Source: CBDDLD01 sp965250025
GTDB taxonomy: Bacteria > Bacteroidota > Bacteroidia > Flavobacteriales > Flavobacteriaceae
Direction: 5' to 3'
Length of the DNA: 64,000 nucleotides
NCBI GenBank assembly: GCA_965250025.1
Contig: OZ252283.1
Coordinates: 1,302,001 to 1,366,000, forward strand
Shown: piece by piece, positions 29,732 through 38,444 of the stretch
How positions within the stretch are numbered: the stretch's first letter is position 1
Layout: each line of letters opens with the position of its first letter
Program-made: the position numbers and the translations under genes
The notes under the pieces: model-generated
Databases searched by the model: none
Told to the model about the DNA's origin: nothing
The model's input: only the letters and a program-made list of their open reading frames with translations

Positions 29732-31951
29732 TTAAAAATTATACTGTATCGTTCCTCTTATAAAAAATGGTGTTCCCAGCGTAAAGTGTATTTCTTCTAC
29801 AGGCTCGGTCTCATTCTGTAATCTCGATTCTGTTGCAAATTGGGTTTCGTTCCATTCGGTATCGAAAAGATTCTGAATTTGTATTCCTAAAGTTATTTTA
29901 TTCCATTTGTATCCCACATTTAAGTCAGTTACCGTATAGCCTTCGGCTACAATGGAATCATCTTCATTAGCAGGTCGATCGGCTAAATGGCGAACGTTTA
30001 CACTTCCGTAAAATCCGGAGTCAAAAATAAAATTCAAACCACTAACGAATGTAAAATCGGGAGCCAGAGGAATATAGTCTTCGCCATCAGATTCTTCAGT
30101 GGCTCGAGCATGTGTATAGTTGGCATCGACGTTCCAGAACAACCATTGAAAAGGTTGGTATCGGTAGGTTAAATCAATTCCTTGTCGTCTTGTTTTTCCA
30201 CTAGGCTCTACAATACCTGCATCGCCAACATATACAAATTCTTGTTCCAAAAACAAGTGCCAATAGGCCACATTTAATAACATCTTAGGTGTAGGCTTCC
30301 AAATATAACCCACATCAAACCCATAAGCAGCAGGCAATATTTTTCTGCCTTGTTGAGCTACCACAACTCGAGCATCATTGGAATGGAAGCCTCTACCTGT
30401 TTTTAGATACAATTGTAAATCATTGGTTGGATTGTATAGGATGTTAAGTTTTGGGCTAATTATGGCCTCGTTTTCTTCCTGAGTATTATAGGTGGTTAAC
30501 AGTTGATCGTTATATTGAAAATCAAAATAATCGACACGTATCGATGGATTAAATGTCCATTTGTTGAGAGCTATAGTTGAACCAATATAAGCACCAAAGT
30601 TGGTTTCGTCGATATCTCCAAGTTGTATTTGTTCTAGAGTTTCACGTCTGTTGGCAGTACGTGACAATTCATTGTCTCTACTTTGATCGTGACGTAGACT
30701 TATGCCGGCTTGCCAGCTTCCATTGATATTCCCTTTAGAAAAGAATTGATTGTATTCAGAACTTAAGCCATAAATTATTCTGCTCTCTTTTTGTTTAATC
30801 TGATCACCGTTTATCGGATCCTCTAAAAAGAATGTAAAGTTGGAGTAGAGCTCAAAATCATATTGACTGAGAAACACTTTACTTTTGATAGATGCATTTT
30901 CATTGATGATTTTATCATAATCTATCAAAACATTACTTCTTGAAGTTGTACCGCCTTCTGTATCATCTATGGCACCAAAACGTGAGATCAGGCCACTATC
31001 AACTGCTCGTTGTGGTATTTGTCCGGAGGCATCCCACTTGCTGTCAAAATACGAGAGTGTAATACCCAGTTGATCCTGATTAGATAATTTGCCGGTATAC
31101 TTCCCAAAAAGATTAGTTCTATTAAAATTTTGAGGACTGTCAAAATAACCATCGGTCGATAAAAACTCTGTAGCTAAATATGCATTGTGCCTGTTACTTT
31201 CTACTAAGTTAAACATGCCCAGTAATCTGTAAGTGTCAAATTGTCCACCTTCTAATTTTACAGAACTATTATCTAGTCGTTCTTTGGTTTTAAAATCGAT
31301 ATAACCTGCTGTAGTGAAATTACCTTTATTTTGGTAGTATGGCCCTTTACCAAAATCTACATTTTCAACGGTTTCCGGAATCACAAAATGTAAGTCGGCG
31401 TAGCCTTGCCCATGAGCATGAGATACCATGTTAACAGGCAATCCGTCAACGGTAATATTAATGTCTGTACCATGGTCTATATCAAAACCACGTAAAAATA
31501 TCTGTTCGGCTTTTCCTCCGCCGGCATGCTGACCTATAAAGAGTCCGGGGACTTTTTGCAAAATATCCTGAGATGAATTTACGGGGTTAACCTGTATGTC
31601 TATGTCGGTAATGACTTGTAGGGCATTTAGTTTTGGTGAAATTACAACCTCATTCAAAGTAATGACCTCTTTATTCAAGATTATGGTTAAAGGAGCCGTT
31701 AGGTTTTCAATTGAAATTTGCTTCATTTGATACCCGGTAATGGAAACTTCCAGAGTGTCACCAATGGAACAATTTTCTAAAGTAAATTCACCTTGTTCGT
31801 TAGAATGTGTATGCTGCCCGGTTTTTATATTGATGATATTTGCTTCTTGTATAGGGAGTTGGGACTGATCTACTACTTTTCCTGATAAGGTTTGTGCGAA
31901 TAGTGTACCTTTTACTAATAAAAGCGTCAATAATAAAAATTTTAGTTTCAT
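29732..31951 (-). CDS. TonB-dependent outer-membrane receptor, putative metal uptake
   Basis: A signal peptide (residues 1-19, ...LFAQ) is followed by a carboxypeptidase-regulatory-like domain (residues ~21-95), a plug domain (~110-230) and a 22-strand-type barrel ending in the aromatic tail RGTIQYNF. The plug carries an unusual His cluster: His160 in GFDIDHGTD, His178 and His180 in VSHAHGQGYADLHF, and His188. TonB receptors import scarce ligands using energy from TonB-ExbBD. The His cluster, the neighbouring HupE-like gene and the operator-like palindrome at 32059-32079 all point to a transition metal or its chelate. Length (739) is normal for metal receptors and shorter than SusC proteins. 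Confidence 0.9.
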   Translation of the reverse strand: MKLKFLLLTLLLVKGTLFAQTLSGKVVDQSQLPIQEANIINIKTGQHTHSNEQGEFTLENCSIGDTLEVSITGYQMKQISIENLTAPLTIILNKEVITLNEVVISPKLNALQVITDIDIQVNPVNSSQDILQKVPGLFIGQHAGGGKAEQIFLRGFDIDHGTDINITVDGLPVNMVSHAHGQGYADLHFVIPETVENVDFGKGPYYQNKGNFTTAGYIDFKTKERLDNSSVKLEGGQFDTYRLLGMFNLVESNRHNAYLATEFLSTDGYFDSPQNFNRTNLFGKYTGKLSNQDQLGITLSYFDSKWDASGQIPQRAVDSGLISRFGAIDDTEGGTTSRSNVLIDYDKIINENASIKSKVFLSQYDFELYSNFTFFLEDPINGDQIKQKESRIIYGLSSEYNQFFSKGNINGSWQAGISLRHDQSRDNELSRTANRRETLEQIQLGDIDETNFGAYIGSTIALNKWTFNPSIRVDYFDFQYNDQLLTTYNTQEENEAIISPKLNILYNPTNDLQLYLKTGRGFHSNDARVVVAQQGRKILPAAYGFDVGYIWKPTPKMLLNVAYWHLFLEQEFVYVGDAGIVEPSGKTRRQGIDLTYRYQPFQWLFWNVDANYTHARATEESDGEDYIPLAPDFTFVSGLNFIFDSGFYGSVNVRHLADRPANEDDSIVAEGYTVTDLNVGYKWNKITLGIQIQNLFDTEWNETQFATESRLQNETEPVEEIHFTLGTPFFIRGTIQYNF

Positions 31952-32036
31952 CTATTTTTCGAATATTTACCTTTTAGCGACTTGTCTAAACAGGGTATGA
32001 TTTTTTAAGTATATAGAATATACCTCTATAATGCCG

Positions 32037-32066
32037 CAAATATAGCTAATTTTCTTACTAACGCAA
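32037..32066 (-). promoter_or_regulatory. Promoter of the TonB receptor gene
   Basis: On the minus strand TATATTTG (32044-32037) fits the Bacteroidota -7 consensus TAnnTTTG exactly. A TTG at 32066-32064 lies 19 nt upstream, within the usual 17-23 spacing of the -33 element. Transcription would start near 32030, giving a leader of about 80 nt. Confidence 0.6.
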
Positions 32067-32079
32067 CTGAGTTGCATTA
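32059..32079. promoter_or_regulatory. 21-bp palindromic operator, Fur/Zur-type candidate
   Basis: The core GCAACT-G-AGTTGC (32063-32075) is a perfect inverted repeat about a single central base. Extending to TAA...TTA gives a 21-bp palindrome with one mismatched pair (C32062/A32076). Its length and odd-centred symmetry match Fur-superfamily boxes. It covers the -33 element of the receptor promoter, so a bound protein should repress. Assignment to Zur, Fur or Nur is inference. Confidence 0.55.
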
Positions 32080-32270
32080 ATTAACAATATATTATCAGTT
32101 AGTATCTAAATTTGTAAAAAAAACCTTAACCCAATACCTTTTTAGTAGACAGTTTTTAAATTTTTAATGCGCCAAATGTATATAATTTCTATTTTAAGAT
32201 TTATCAGTTTTACAATTAAATTTCCGTTTCGGAAAGTGACCAATTAAAGCGTAAATATTGTATGAAATTA

Positions 32271-32759
32271 TTATGGATTATTGTGAACACTCTCAAATAC
32301 GATTTTCCAGTCATTATTTGCTTTTCTCCGCCACGCCACTACGTAAGTACCGGCATTTTTAATCGTATCTTTTGTGGCTTTATGAATAAAGATTTCGTTA
32401 AAGTAATTATAAGAAATGACCATATCCTGAGAGGTGATAAAAGATGGCTTTCCGCGTTCTAGTAGTTGAACATCATATCTATTGTAGATCCTTTCCCAAA
32501 TCGCTTTAGTTGAATCTTTTGAGATTTTCCGAATGGGAGTATCCGGAAATACATTGGTAAACTCATCCTCAAAAAAATCGATCCAGTCATAATCAAATCT
32601 TTCATAAACAGTGTAAAAACTGTCTATTTTTACTTCTATAATATCCTCAATAGCAGAAGTGTTCACATTAGTTGGTTCTTGGGGTCTATCCTCGCAAGCA
32701 AATAGTAAGCCAAGGCATAAGCTAAGGGGCAGAGATATTTGTGTTATTATTCTTTTCAT
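32271..32759 (-). CDS. Lipoprotein with NTF2/SnoaL-like (DUF4440-type) domain
   Basis: This 162-residue protein starts with a lipoprotein signal (MKRIITQISLPLSLCLGLLFAC, lipobox LFAC). The mature part has the NTF2-like layout: an N-terminal helix (SAIEDIIEVKIDSFYTVYERFDYD), then strands, ending in the family-typical WRRKANNDWKIVFESVHNN. DUF4440/SnoaL domains bind small ligands in a cone-shaped pocket. No catalytic residues are visible, so a binding or chaperone role is as likely as enzymatic activity. It is transcribed alone on the minus strand. Confidence 0.75.
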   Translation of the reverse strand: MKRIITQISLPLSLCLGLLFACEDRPQEPTNVNTSAIEDIIEVKIDSFYTVYERFDYDWIDFFEDEFTNVFPDTPIRKISKDSTKAIWERIYNRYDVQLLERGKPSFITSQDMVISYNYFNEIFIHKATKDTIKNAGTYVVAWRRKANNDWKIVFESVHNNP

Positions 32760-33090
32760 TTCAGTTTAGGTGTTACTAGCAGTTATGGATATAAAAGTAA
32801 TGGATTTTAGCATATCAAGTTTTTAGTGTATACCTTAATGACAACGTTCTAAAATCATTTATAATGAATCCTTTCTTTTATGCCCTCTACTGTAGGGTAT
32901 AAGTTCTACAATTTTGCCTCTCTATGGGTGTTCATAGTAATTAGGAATTGAAATTTTATGCGTAAAGAATAAATAGTTACAATAAAAAAATAATTACAGA
33001 CCATTTAATGATATCAAACGAAGTGTCTTAAAGATATAAGAATGAGATTTGAGTTAATTATACATATCAATCATAAATAATAAAAAGCGT
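32760..33090. other. Divergent intergenic region
   Basis: About 330 nt between a minus-strand and a plus-strand lipoprotein gene, so it must hold both promoters. No exact TAnnTTTG element was found in either orientation. A short imperfect hairpin (CCCTCTACTGTAGGG, 32882-32896) is visible. Confidence 0.35.
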
Positions 33091-33549
33091 ATGAATACAA
33101 AAGTATTAACATTAATGATTATTTCGGTATTAGGTTTTACTATGAGTTGTAGTAAAACAGACATTAATAATGCTCAGCAAGAACAGCAGGAGGCACCAGA
33201 TGTAATAACCGTAGATACCGTTGATGGTCTATGGAATTTAAAAAGCATTAGGGGAGGTATTCAAGGCGTAGAGTCAAATTATGATTTGGGTCAGGTAGTA
33301 TGGGATTTTGATAACACTACGTTAACCATACACGATAATACTACAGACAACTCTCAAAATCCATATACAGGTTTGGGTAATGGTACATATGATTTTGAGA
33401 TTATTGAAAGTGGAGGTGTACAGGTATTATCCATAAACAGTATCACCATTGGTGAGGTAATTGTGTCCGATAACCAACTTATGATTGATAACAGTGCAGC
33501 AGCCGATGGCTTTACCACTGAGTTTGAAAGATCGTCAGCCAATGAATAA
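33091..33549 (+). CDS. Small lipoprotein with lipocalin-like beta domain
   Basis: A lipoprotein signal (MNTKVLTLMIISVLGFTMSC) precedes a Gln/Glu-rich linker and a domain starting DGLWNLKSIRGG, the WxL start common to flavobacterial lipocalin-like proteins. The rest alternates strands (VVWDFDNTTLTIHDN, NGTYDFEIIESGG, VQVLSINSITIG). It probably binds a small hydrophobic ligand, though no ligand residues can be named. Its end overlaps the start of the amidohydrolase gene by 8 nt, so the two are translationally coupled and may work together in the periplasm. Confidence 0.75.
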   Translation: MNTKVLTLMIISVLGFTMSCSKTDINNAQQEQQEAPDVITVDTVDGLWNLKSIRGGIQGVESNYDLGQVVWDFDNTTLTIHDNTTDNSQNPYTGLGNGTYDFEIIESGGVQVLSINSITIGEVIVSDNQLMIDNSAAADGFTTEFERSSANE

Positions 33550-35104
33550 AACGTTTTTAGCCATTTGTATTGCTGTTTTATACTTCAGTTGCAGGCAAAA
33601 AAAAGAGGTGATATCAGTTAGTAATGGTTTAGTCATTGAAAATGTAACCCTTATTACTCCAAACAGTAATGGTATAATAACCCGTAAAAAGCAATATCTC
33701 ATACTTGAAGGCACAAAGATTATAGCAATAACAGCAATTCAACCCCAAATCAAAGGCACATTTAAAACTATTGATGGTAGAGGTAAGTATGTTATTCCGG
33801 GACTTATTGATAGTCATGTTCATCTAAATAACATAGCTGGTTTAAGTCATTGGCAGCGGCAATCTGAAAGTGCATTGGCTGAAGCATATTTCGAGAGGCT
33901 GCCCAAGAACTTTTTATACTATGGGTACACAACATTAATAGATGTAGATAATTATGCACCGGAGCGTATTCATCAGTTAAATAATGTTCCGATTGGTCCT
34001 GAAATATATTCTTGCGGGGAAAAATTACAAGTCATGAATGACTTTGAAATGTGTATTAATGAACGTTCTATAAGTGAAAGACTTAAGTATCCTTTTCTTT
34101 ATGATAAATACAATCCTAATGTCAAATATCCAGATACGTTAGATTTAAACAAGCATAGCTCAGAATTTTTGGTAAAAAAAATAGCATCACAGGGTCATAT
34201 TTGCGTGAAAGCCCTATATGAAGATGCATCCTCAGGGCTACCTCAGATTTGGGAAAAGCCATCAATAGAAATCATTAAGTCACTAGTATCAGAGTCGCAT
34301 GATAATGGTATGAGTATGGTTATACATGCACCTTCGTTTAAAGGGCAACAATTGGCTTATGAGAATGGTGTTGATGTCATAGCTCATGCCATGTGGAATT
34401 GGGCAGATGACCCTCAGAGGTTTTTAGATACAATTTTGCCCGAAACCCATAAAGTACTATTACAAAAGATCGCAAAAAAGGGCATGGGGTATCAACCCAC
34501 ATTTCGAGCAATTTTGGGAGAAGCGGATATTTTGGAAGGTAAGTTTATTGAAAACCATAAGCTGGATGAACTATATTCTGATGATTACATGAATTACCTT
34601 AAGTCAGAAGGTGCAGAGATCGCCAGATTTAAAATATTAGGAAGAGCAAAGTTTCTGGCTAAGACCAATCCTGAGTTTTTCTATACCGTTAGAAATAACT
34701 TCAATACAGATACACAAATGTTTAATGCATTGTATAAATCTTACAAATCAAAGATGAATACTGTTGTTGGTCTTATTGCCAAAAACAATGGCAATCTGTT
34801 GTTCGGTACAGACAATGGTGCAATGCATATGTATACACATCCTCCGGGTTTAAATGGCTATTTAGAGATGGGGCATTGGATAGAAGCCGGAGTTTCTTTA
34901 AGACAATTGTTAAGTGCTGCTACTTATAATAATGCCAAGACCTTTAATTTGCTAGACTCAGTGGGTACTGTTGAAGTAGGGAAGACCGCTAACCTTTTAA
35001 TACTAAATTCGGATCCGTTGGAATCGGTTAAGGCCTATAATGATATTCAGATTATTATAAATAAAGGACAGATCATACATAGAAAGACGCTAAAAGCAAA
35101 CTAG
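33542..35104 (+). CDS. Amidohydrolase-family lipoprotein
   Basis: The ATG at 33542 is chosen over 33485 because it begins a lipoprotein signal (MNKTFLAICIAVLYFSC). The metallo-dependent hydrolase fold is clear. HVH gives His92 and His94, Lys223 in CVKALYED is the probable carbamylated ligand, His262 lies in VIHAPS, His282 in IAHAMW and Asp424 in LFGTDNG. This full set fits a binuclear centre of the imidazolonepropionase/prolidase-like branch. The C-terminal beta domain is typical (GTVEVGKTANLLILNSDPL). It hydrolyses a C-N bond in an unknown substrate at the periplasmic face. It is coupled to the upstream lipocalin-like lipoprotein by an 8-nt overlap. Confidence 0.88.
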   Translation: MNKTFLAICIAVLYFSCRQKKEVISVSNGLVIENVTLITPNSNGIITRKKQYLILEGTKIIAITAIQPQIKGTFKTIDGRGKYVIPGLIDSHVHLNNIAGLSHWQRQSESALAEAYFERLPKNFLYYGYTTLIDVDNYAPERIHQLNNVPIGPEIYSCGEKLQVMNDFEMCINERSISERLKYPFLYDKYNPNVKYPDTLDLNKHSSEFLVKKIASQGHICVKALYEDASSGLPQIWEKPSIEIIKSLVSESHDNGMSMVIHAPSFKGQQLAYENGVDVIAHAMWNWADDPQRFLDTILPETHKVLLQKIAKKGMGYQPTFRAILGEADILEGKFIENHKLDELYSDDYMNYLKSEGAEIARFKILGRAKFLAKTNPEFFYTVRNNFNTDTQMFNALYKSYKSKMNTVVGLIAKNNGNLLFGTDNGAMHMYTHPPGLNGYLEMGHWIEAGVSLRQLLSAATYNNAKTFNLLDSVGTVEVGKTANLLILNSDPLESVKAYNDIQIIINKGQIIHRKTLKAN

Positions 35105-35137
35105 AAAGTCATAAGAAATCTTTGGATTGAGAATTCG

Positions 35138-36220
35138 TCATTTTTTTTCAGGTTGATGCTTTCTAATATATTCTCCGGGAGTTGATCCCATATGCTTTTT
35201 AAAACTTTCATAAAAGCTCATTTTATTTCCAAACCCAGACTCCTGAGCCAATCCCCAAATGTCAAAATGGGTTGGTGCTCCATTTTCAATGCCTTCAATA
35301 AAATGGTTGATTCTGAATCTATTAATATAATCTGGAAAGTTACTTTGAGTAAAATACTTAATAGCCTTGCTGGTTATTTTAGTAGAAGCCCCAACACGTT
35401 GTGAGAGAAGGGCTAGGCTTAATTTTGGATCTAAAAACAGTGATCTGTTACTCATTTCCACAACAATTTTATTAAAAACTGTTTTTAGAGCGTAATATTC
35501 CTCAGAGTCGTAGTATGTTTTTAAAAAATTAAACTCTTCCGGTTTTAGCATGTATGCTAGGGCAAAAAGAATAGTCGTTAGGCTAATGGTTATAAATACA
35601 ACTTCGATAATAAGATAAATAAAATAGTATGGAGAGTTTGTAAACAGTACTACAATGATCAAAGAGGTACACCAAAAAATAAGTGTTGATAAAATAAGTG
35701 CTGTAAACCGTTTGAATACTTTTGAAAAGTTACTATTAATTTCAAAATGTCCTTTACGCCACGTAACCCAAAAGAACCAAATATTTGTAAATGCTACCGT
35801 AGCACAGTATATATAAAACAGTAGGGTATACCATTCGTATTGTCGCATTTGTAAGATATCGTTACTTGATTTTGGAAGTATCCAGATCATAACTCCAACT
35901 TGAAACAGCATCGGAATAAGTCCAATACCATGATCCCAGGTCAACGATTTACGTTCTTTTTTTAAATCTAAAGCCAAATAGTACCATAAGATACCAGGCA
36001 GGTAAGCGATGGTGGCTATAAAGAACCATATTTTTGGATATCGTTCATACATTTCGGGAGTGAACCTAGATTTTAGAAACAACGCTAAGGAGAATAAGAA
36101 TAGAATTCCCAGAAAATGGCGGTTAAGTCTTAAGTGCATTTTATGTTTAAGTAATAAAGCAACAAAAAAGAATCCACCCAGCGAGGCAGAAAGAAAATAT
36201 AAATCGTTTAAAACACTCAT
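35138..36220 (-). CDS. Membrane-anchored AraC-family transcriptional regulator
   Basis: The first ~235 residues hold about seven hydrophobic segments, and the last ~100 are an AraC/XylS double helix-turn-helix (LSLALLSQRVGASTKITSKA ... WGLAQESGFGNKMSFYESFK) ending GSTPGEYIRKH. This 7TM-like plus AraC architecture is frequent in Bacteroidota and is thought to sense a ligand at the membrane and act directly on DNA. The gene is convergent with the amidohydrolase gene (33 nt apart) and divergent from the RidA-like gene, either of which could be a target. No signal ligand can be inferred. Confidence 0.85.
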   Translation of the reverse strand: MSVLNDLYFLSASLGGFFFVALLLKHKMHLRLNRHFLGILFLFSLALFLKSRFTPEMYERYPKIWFFIATIAYLPGILWYYLALDLKKERKSLTWDHGIGLIPMLFQVGVMIWILPKSSNDILQMRQYEWYTLLFYIYCATVAFTNIWFFWVTWRKGHFEINSNFSKVFKRFTALILSTLIFWCTSLIIVVLFTNSPYYFIYLIIEVVFITISLTTILFALAYMLKPEEFNFLKTYYDSEEYYALKTVFNKIVVEMSNRSLFLDPKLSLALLSQRVGASTKITSKAIKYFTQSNFPDYINRFRINHFIEGIENGAPTHFDIWGLAQESGFGNKMSFYESFKKHMGSTPGEYIRKHQPEKK

Positions 36221-36402
36221 CTTTTATTCAATTCATGATATTTTTAATAAGAATCAAAACAACAGGAACTTGTTACACTTACCAAATACTATTAAGTAAG
36301 GAATAAATCTTTACTATAAATAATAGCGTATTGACACCATTTAAGCTTAAAATAATTGTTTTTTGTTGAATATGATGCAGTTTTGATGAAAAACAATATC
36401 GT

Positions 36403-36837
36403 ATGAAAAAAATAATTTACAGTTTAGTTATACTATCTAGCTTAACGTTATCTGGACAGGATCTTGAAAAGGAAATATTTCATATTCCGGGCCATGAGAA
36501 TGTAGAATCTTACATAGGCTATAATCATGCCATGAAAATTGGTAATACCGTGTACATATCAGGTACAGTAAATGGTATGACTGATGATATGGAAAGTCAG
36601 CTCAAAGCCATTTATAAAAGACTTAATGAAACGTTGGAACATTATGGTATGACTTCAAAAAACGTTGTAAAAGAAGTGGTATACACTACAAATTTAGATG
36701 AGTTTAAAACATTTATTCCACTGAGAAAAACATTTTATAAAGACGGTGCTTATCCAACAGCATCATGGGTACAAGTCGACAGGTTATTTATTCCAAAATT
36801 AACAGTTGAAATAGAATTAGTTGCAATCTTACCTTAA
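36403..36837 (+). CDS. Secreted RidA/YjgF-family protein lacking the catalytic Arg
   Basis: An N-terminal signal peptide (residues 1-18, MKKIIYSLVILSSLTLSG) precedes a complete RidA fold: YIGYNHAMKIGNTVYISGTV, a central helix (QLKAIYKRLNETLEHYGM) and the C-terminal VEIELVAILP. In E. coli RidA the imine deaminase Arg105 lies in PARSCVEVARL; here the aligned segment is PTASWVQVDRL, with Ala in place of Arg. It is therefore unlikely to be an enamine/imine deaminase and may be a binding protein. Extracytoplasmic location is unusual for this family. It is transcribed alone and ends at a shared bidirectional terminator. Confidence 0.85.
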   Translation: MKKIIYSLVILSSLTLSGQDLEKEIFHIPGHENVESYIGYNHAMKIGNTVYISGTVNGMTDDMESQLKAIYKRLNETLEHYGMTSKNVVKEVVYTTNLDEFKTFIPLRKTFYKDGAYPTASWVQVDRLFIPKLTVEIELVAILP

Positions 36838-36945
36838 GTAAGTTTCATAAGTTTAATGGTATAAGAGGTGAATTTTTAAGTTGATTGTGAGATTATGATG
36901 AGTAAGTGAGTAGTTCTGATTGAGAATTAATAGCATGCTTACTGT

Positions 36946-36976
36946 AAAACCCTTTTGAATTTTCGAAAGGGTTTTT
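36946..36976. terminator. Bidirectional rho-independent terminator
   Basis: AAAACCCTTT (36946-36955) pairs perfectly with AAAGGGTTTT (36966-36975) around a 10-nt loop, with a T run on both strands. It lies between the RidA-like gene and the convergent thioredoxin gene and can serve both. Confidence 0.75.
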
Positions 36977-37094
36977 ATTATGTATGTGATTTAATAACCA
37001 ATAACAAACCATGGATACGATACCATTTAGAAAGCTGAATATTATGTCTTTATGATGTTTCATACAATTTACAGGCATGTTATGGTACTTCCAT

Positions 37095-37667
37095 TTATTC
37101 GCAGATGTACTTGTCGATTATATTAATAAACTCTTTACTAGAAGGCTTGGGAAGGTTTTTATCTACGATCTTTCCATTTGGATCTATTAAAACGTATTGT
37201 GGAGTAAGCGTTTTAAAACGATAAGAGCCTTCAGTTGTTCTAAATACTCTGATATTTAGATTAAATATTGCATTGCGATAAGTAAATCCGGCGTAATAAT
37301 GAGGAATTTCTATAGCGTACTTTCTTGCGCTTTTGACATAACGCTTAAAACCGTTGTCTACAGACACTGCAATAACGTTAATTCTATCTTTATTCATTTT
37401 TGAAAACTCTGCAAGTGCAGGGAACTCTTTTATACAAGGCACACAACCCGTTGACCAAAAATCGATAAGTAACCATTGTCCCTTGAAAGACTCGTATTTA
37501 ATTTTTTCTTTACTTTCAGTAATGAACCAAGCGCTATTAGGCTTGACTATTTTATTAATTTTAACCTCATCTAATTTGGATAAAATAGCGTTATCTTCTT
37601 CTGTTTGTGCTTTTGCAACTAATGAAAAAATTAAGGTTAACAAAATCGTAAAGTTGATACATTTCAT
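37095..37667 (-). CDS. TlpA/ResA-like periplasmic thioredoxin
   Basis: A signal peptide (residues 1-20, ...LVAKA) is followed by a thioredoxin/AhpC-TSA fold. LLIDFWSTGCVPCIKEF carries the redox pair Cys75 and Cys78, and TPQYVLIDPNGKIVDKNL supplies the cis-Pro region. Such proteins reduce or isomerise disulfides in exported proteins or cytochromes. At 190 residues it is a single-domain family member. It starts inside the stop of the upstream membrane-protein gene (ATGA overlap), so the two form an operon. Confidence 0.88.
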   Translation of the reverse strand: MKCINFTILLTLIFSLVAKAQTEEDNAILSKLDEVKINKIVKPNSAWFITESKEKIKYESFKGQWLLIDFWSTGCVPCIKEFPALAEFSKMNKDRINVIAVSVDNGFKRYVKSARKYAIEIPHYYAGFTYRNAIFNLNIRVFRTTEGSYRFKTLTPQYVLIDPNGKIVDKNLPKPSSKEFINIIDKYICE

Positions 37668-38299
37668 AACTTATGTGTTTTAATAAAGACTTTTTTTATC
37701 ATTCCAATTAATAGTAAAGAAGCAAAAATTGCATATAAAGGTCCAGGGTCAAATAAACCTGAACTAGCAGGAGGGATGGGAAATTTTATGGTATTAATAA
37801 TTAACCCAATACTCCCTGTAAGTATTCCGGGAAAAACTAACCATTTACTAAAATAGTGTTGTCTTAATAATGCTAATGCTAGGAATATTGTGCCAATAGA
37901 AACCAGAACATCAAAATAAAAATCCAGTCCTAATTGCGTAAGGTTACCGAGTTTATAGGTTTTTTGTATGATCTCTCTTGAAATTTCATTTTCAACTGCC
38001 TTAAAATCCCTTCCAATTATAAATACCGATTTTTGAACAATATTTGTAATCAGGATGGCTGCACCAGCAAGGCTGTTAAAGATGATAGCAAGGATGTTAA
38101 AAAAGCTTTGTCCAAATGATTTAATAAAGAAAAACAAGCCCAAATTGGAAATTATAAATAAAGGCCCGAAACTAATTTCAAGAGCATAATTCCACCAATT
38201 ATAACCATAAGTGGAAATCATTAAGGGGTAAACAATAGCACTCAAAATACCACTTATACAGCTAAATTTAAAAGCAAAGACTAATTCTTTTTCATTCAT
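37664..38299 (-). CDS. Six-TM DUF4386-like membrane protein
   Basis: This 211-residue integral membrane protein has about six hydrophobic segments. Helix-breaking Pro and Gly occur at family-typical places (SAIVYPLMISTYG, FPGILTGSIGLIINTIKFPIPPA). It resembles DUF4386-type proteins of Bacteroidota, whose function is unknown. It overlaps the downstream thioredoxin-like gene by 4 nt, which suggests a partnership such as membrane-bound electron supply, but no redox motif is present here to support that. Confidence 0.65.
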   Translation of the reverse strand: MNEKELVFAFKFSCISGILSAIVYPLMISTYGYNWWNYALEISFGPLFIISNLGLFFFIKSFGQSFFNILAIIFNSLAGAAILITNIVQKSVFIIGRDFKAVENEISREIIQKTYKLGNLTQLGLDFYFDVLVSIGTIFLALALLRQHYFSKWLVFPGILTGSIGLIINTIKFPIPPASSGLFDPGPLYAIFASLLLIGMIKKVFIKTHKL

Positions 38300-38444
38300 T
38301 ATGCAAAGGTTTGTATGACAAATGAAACCTAAATTTCACGTTTTACGTCATTGATTACATCATGTTGTGACGTAAAACTGAATAAAGGGATAAATGACTA
38401 TTATTCTGCTATAATAGTATAAGGAGAGATATTGGAATGTGTTG

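Larger units (their letters stand above)
31952..32270. other. Intergenic region with receptor promoter and small hairpin
   Basis: Besides the promoter and palindrome described separately, TTTCCG-TTT-CGGAAA at 32221-32235 forms a 6-bp hairpin. On the minus strand it lies 35 nt beyond the stop of the 32271 gene and is followed by TTTAATTG, so it may be a weak terminator for that gene. No ORF is supported here. Confidence 0.4.

Noticed and set aside
32173..32180. Second -7-like element (TACATTTG on the minus strand) upstream of the TonB receptor
   Set aside because: No TTG/TTTG at an acceptable -33 distance, and the element at 32037 fits much better.
36893..37078. 61-codon minus-strand frame between the RidA-like and thioredoxin genes
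   Set aside because: It spans the perfect bidirectional terminator at 36946-36976, and its product has no signal peptide, domain or sensible composition.
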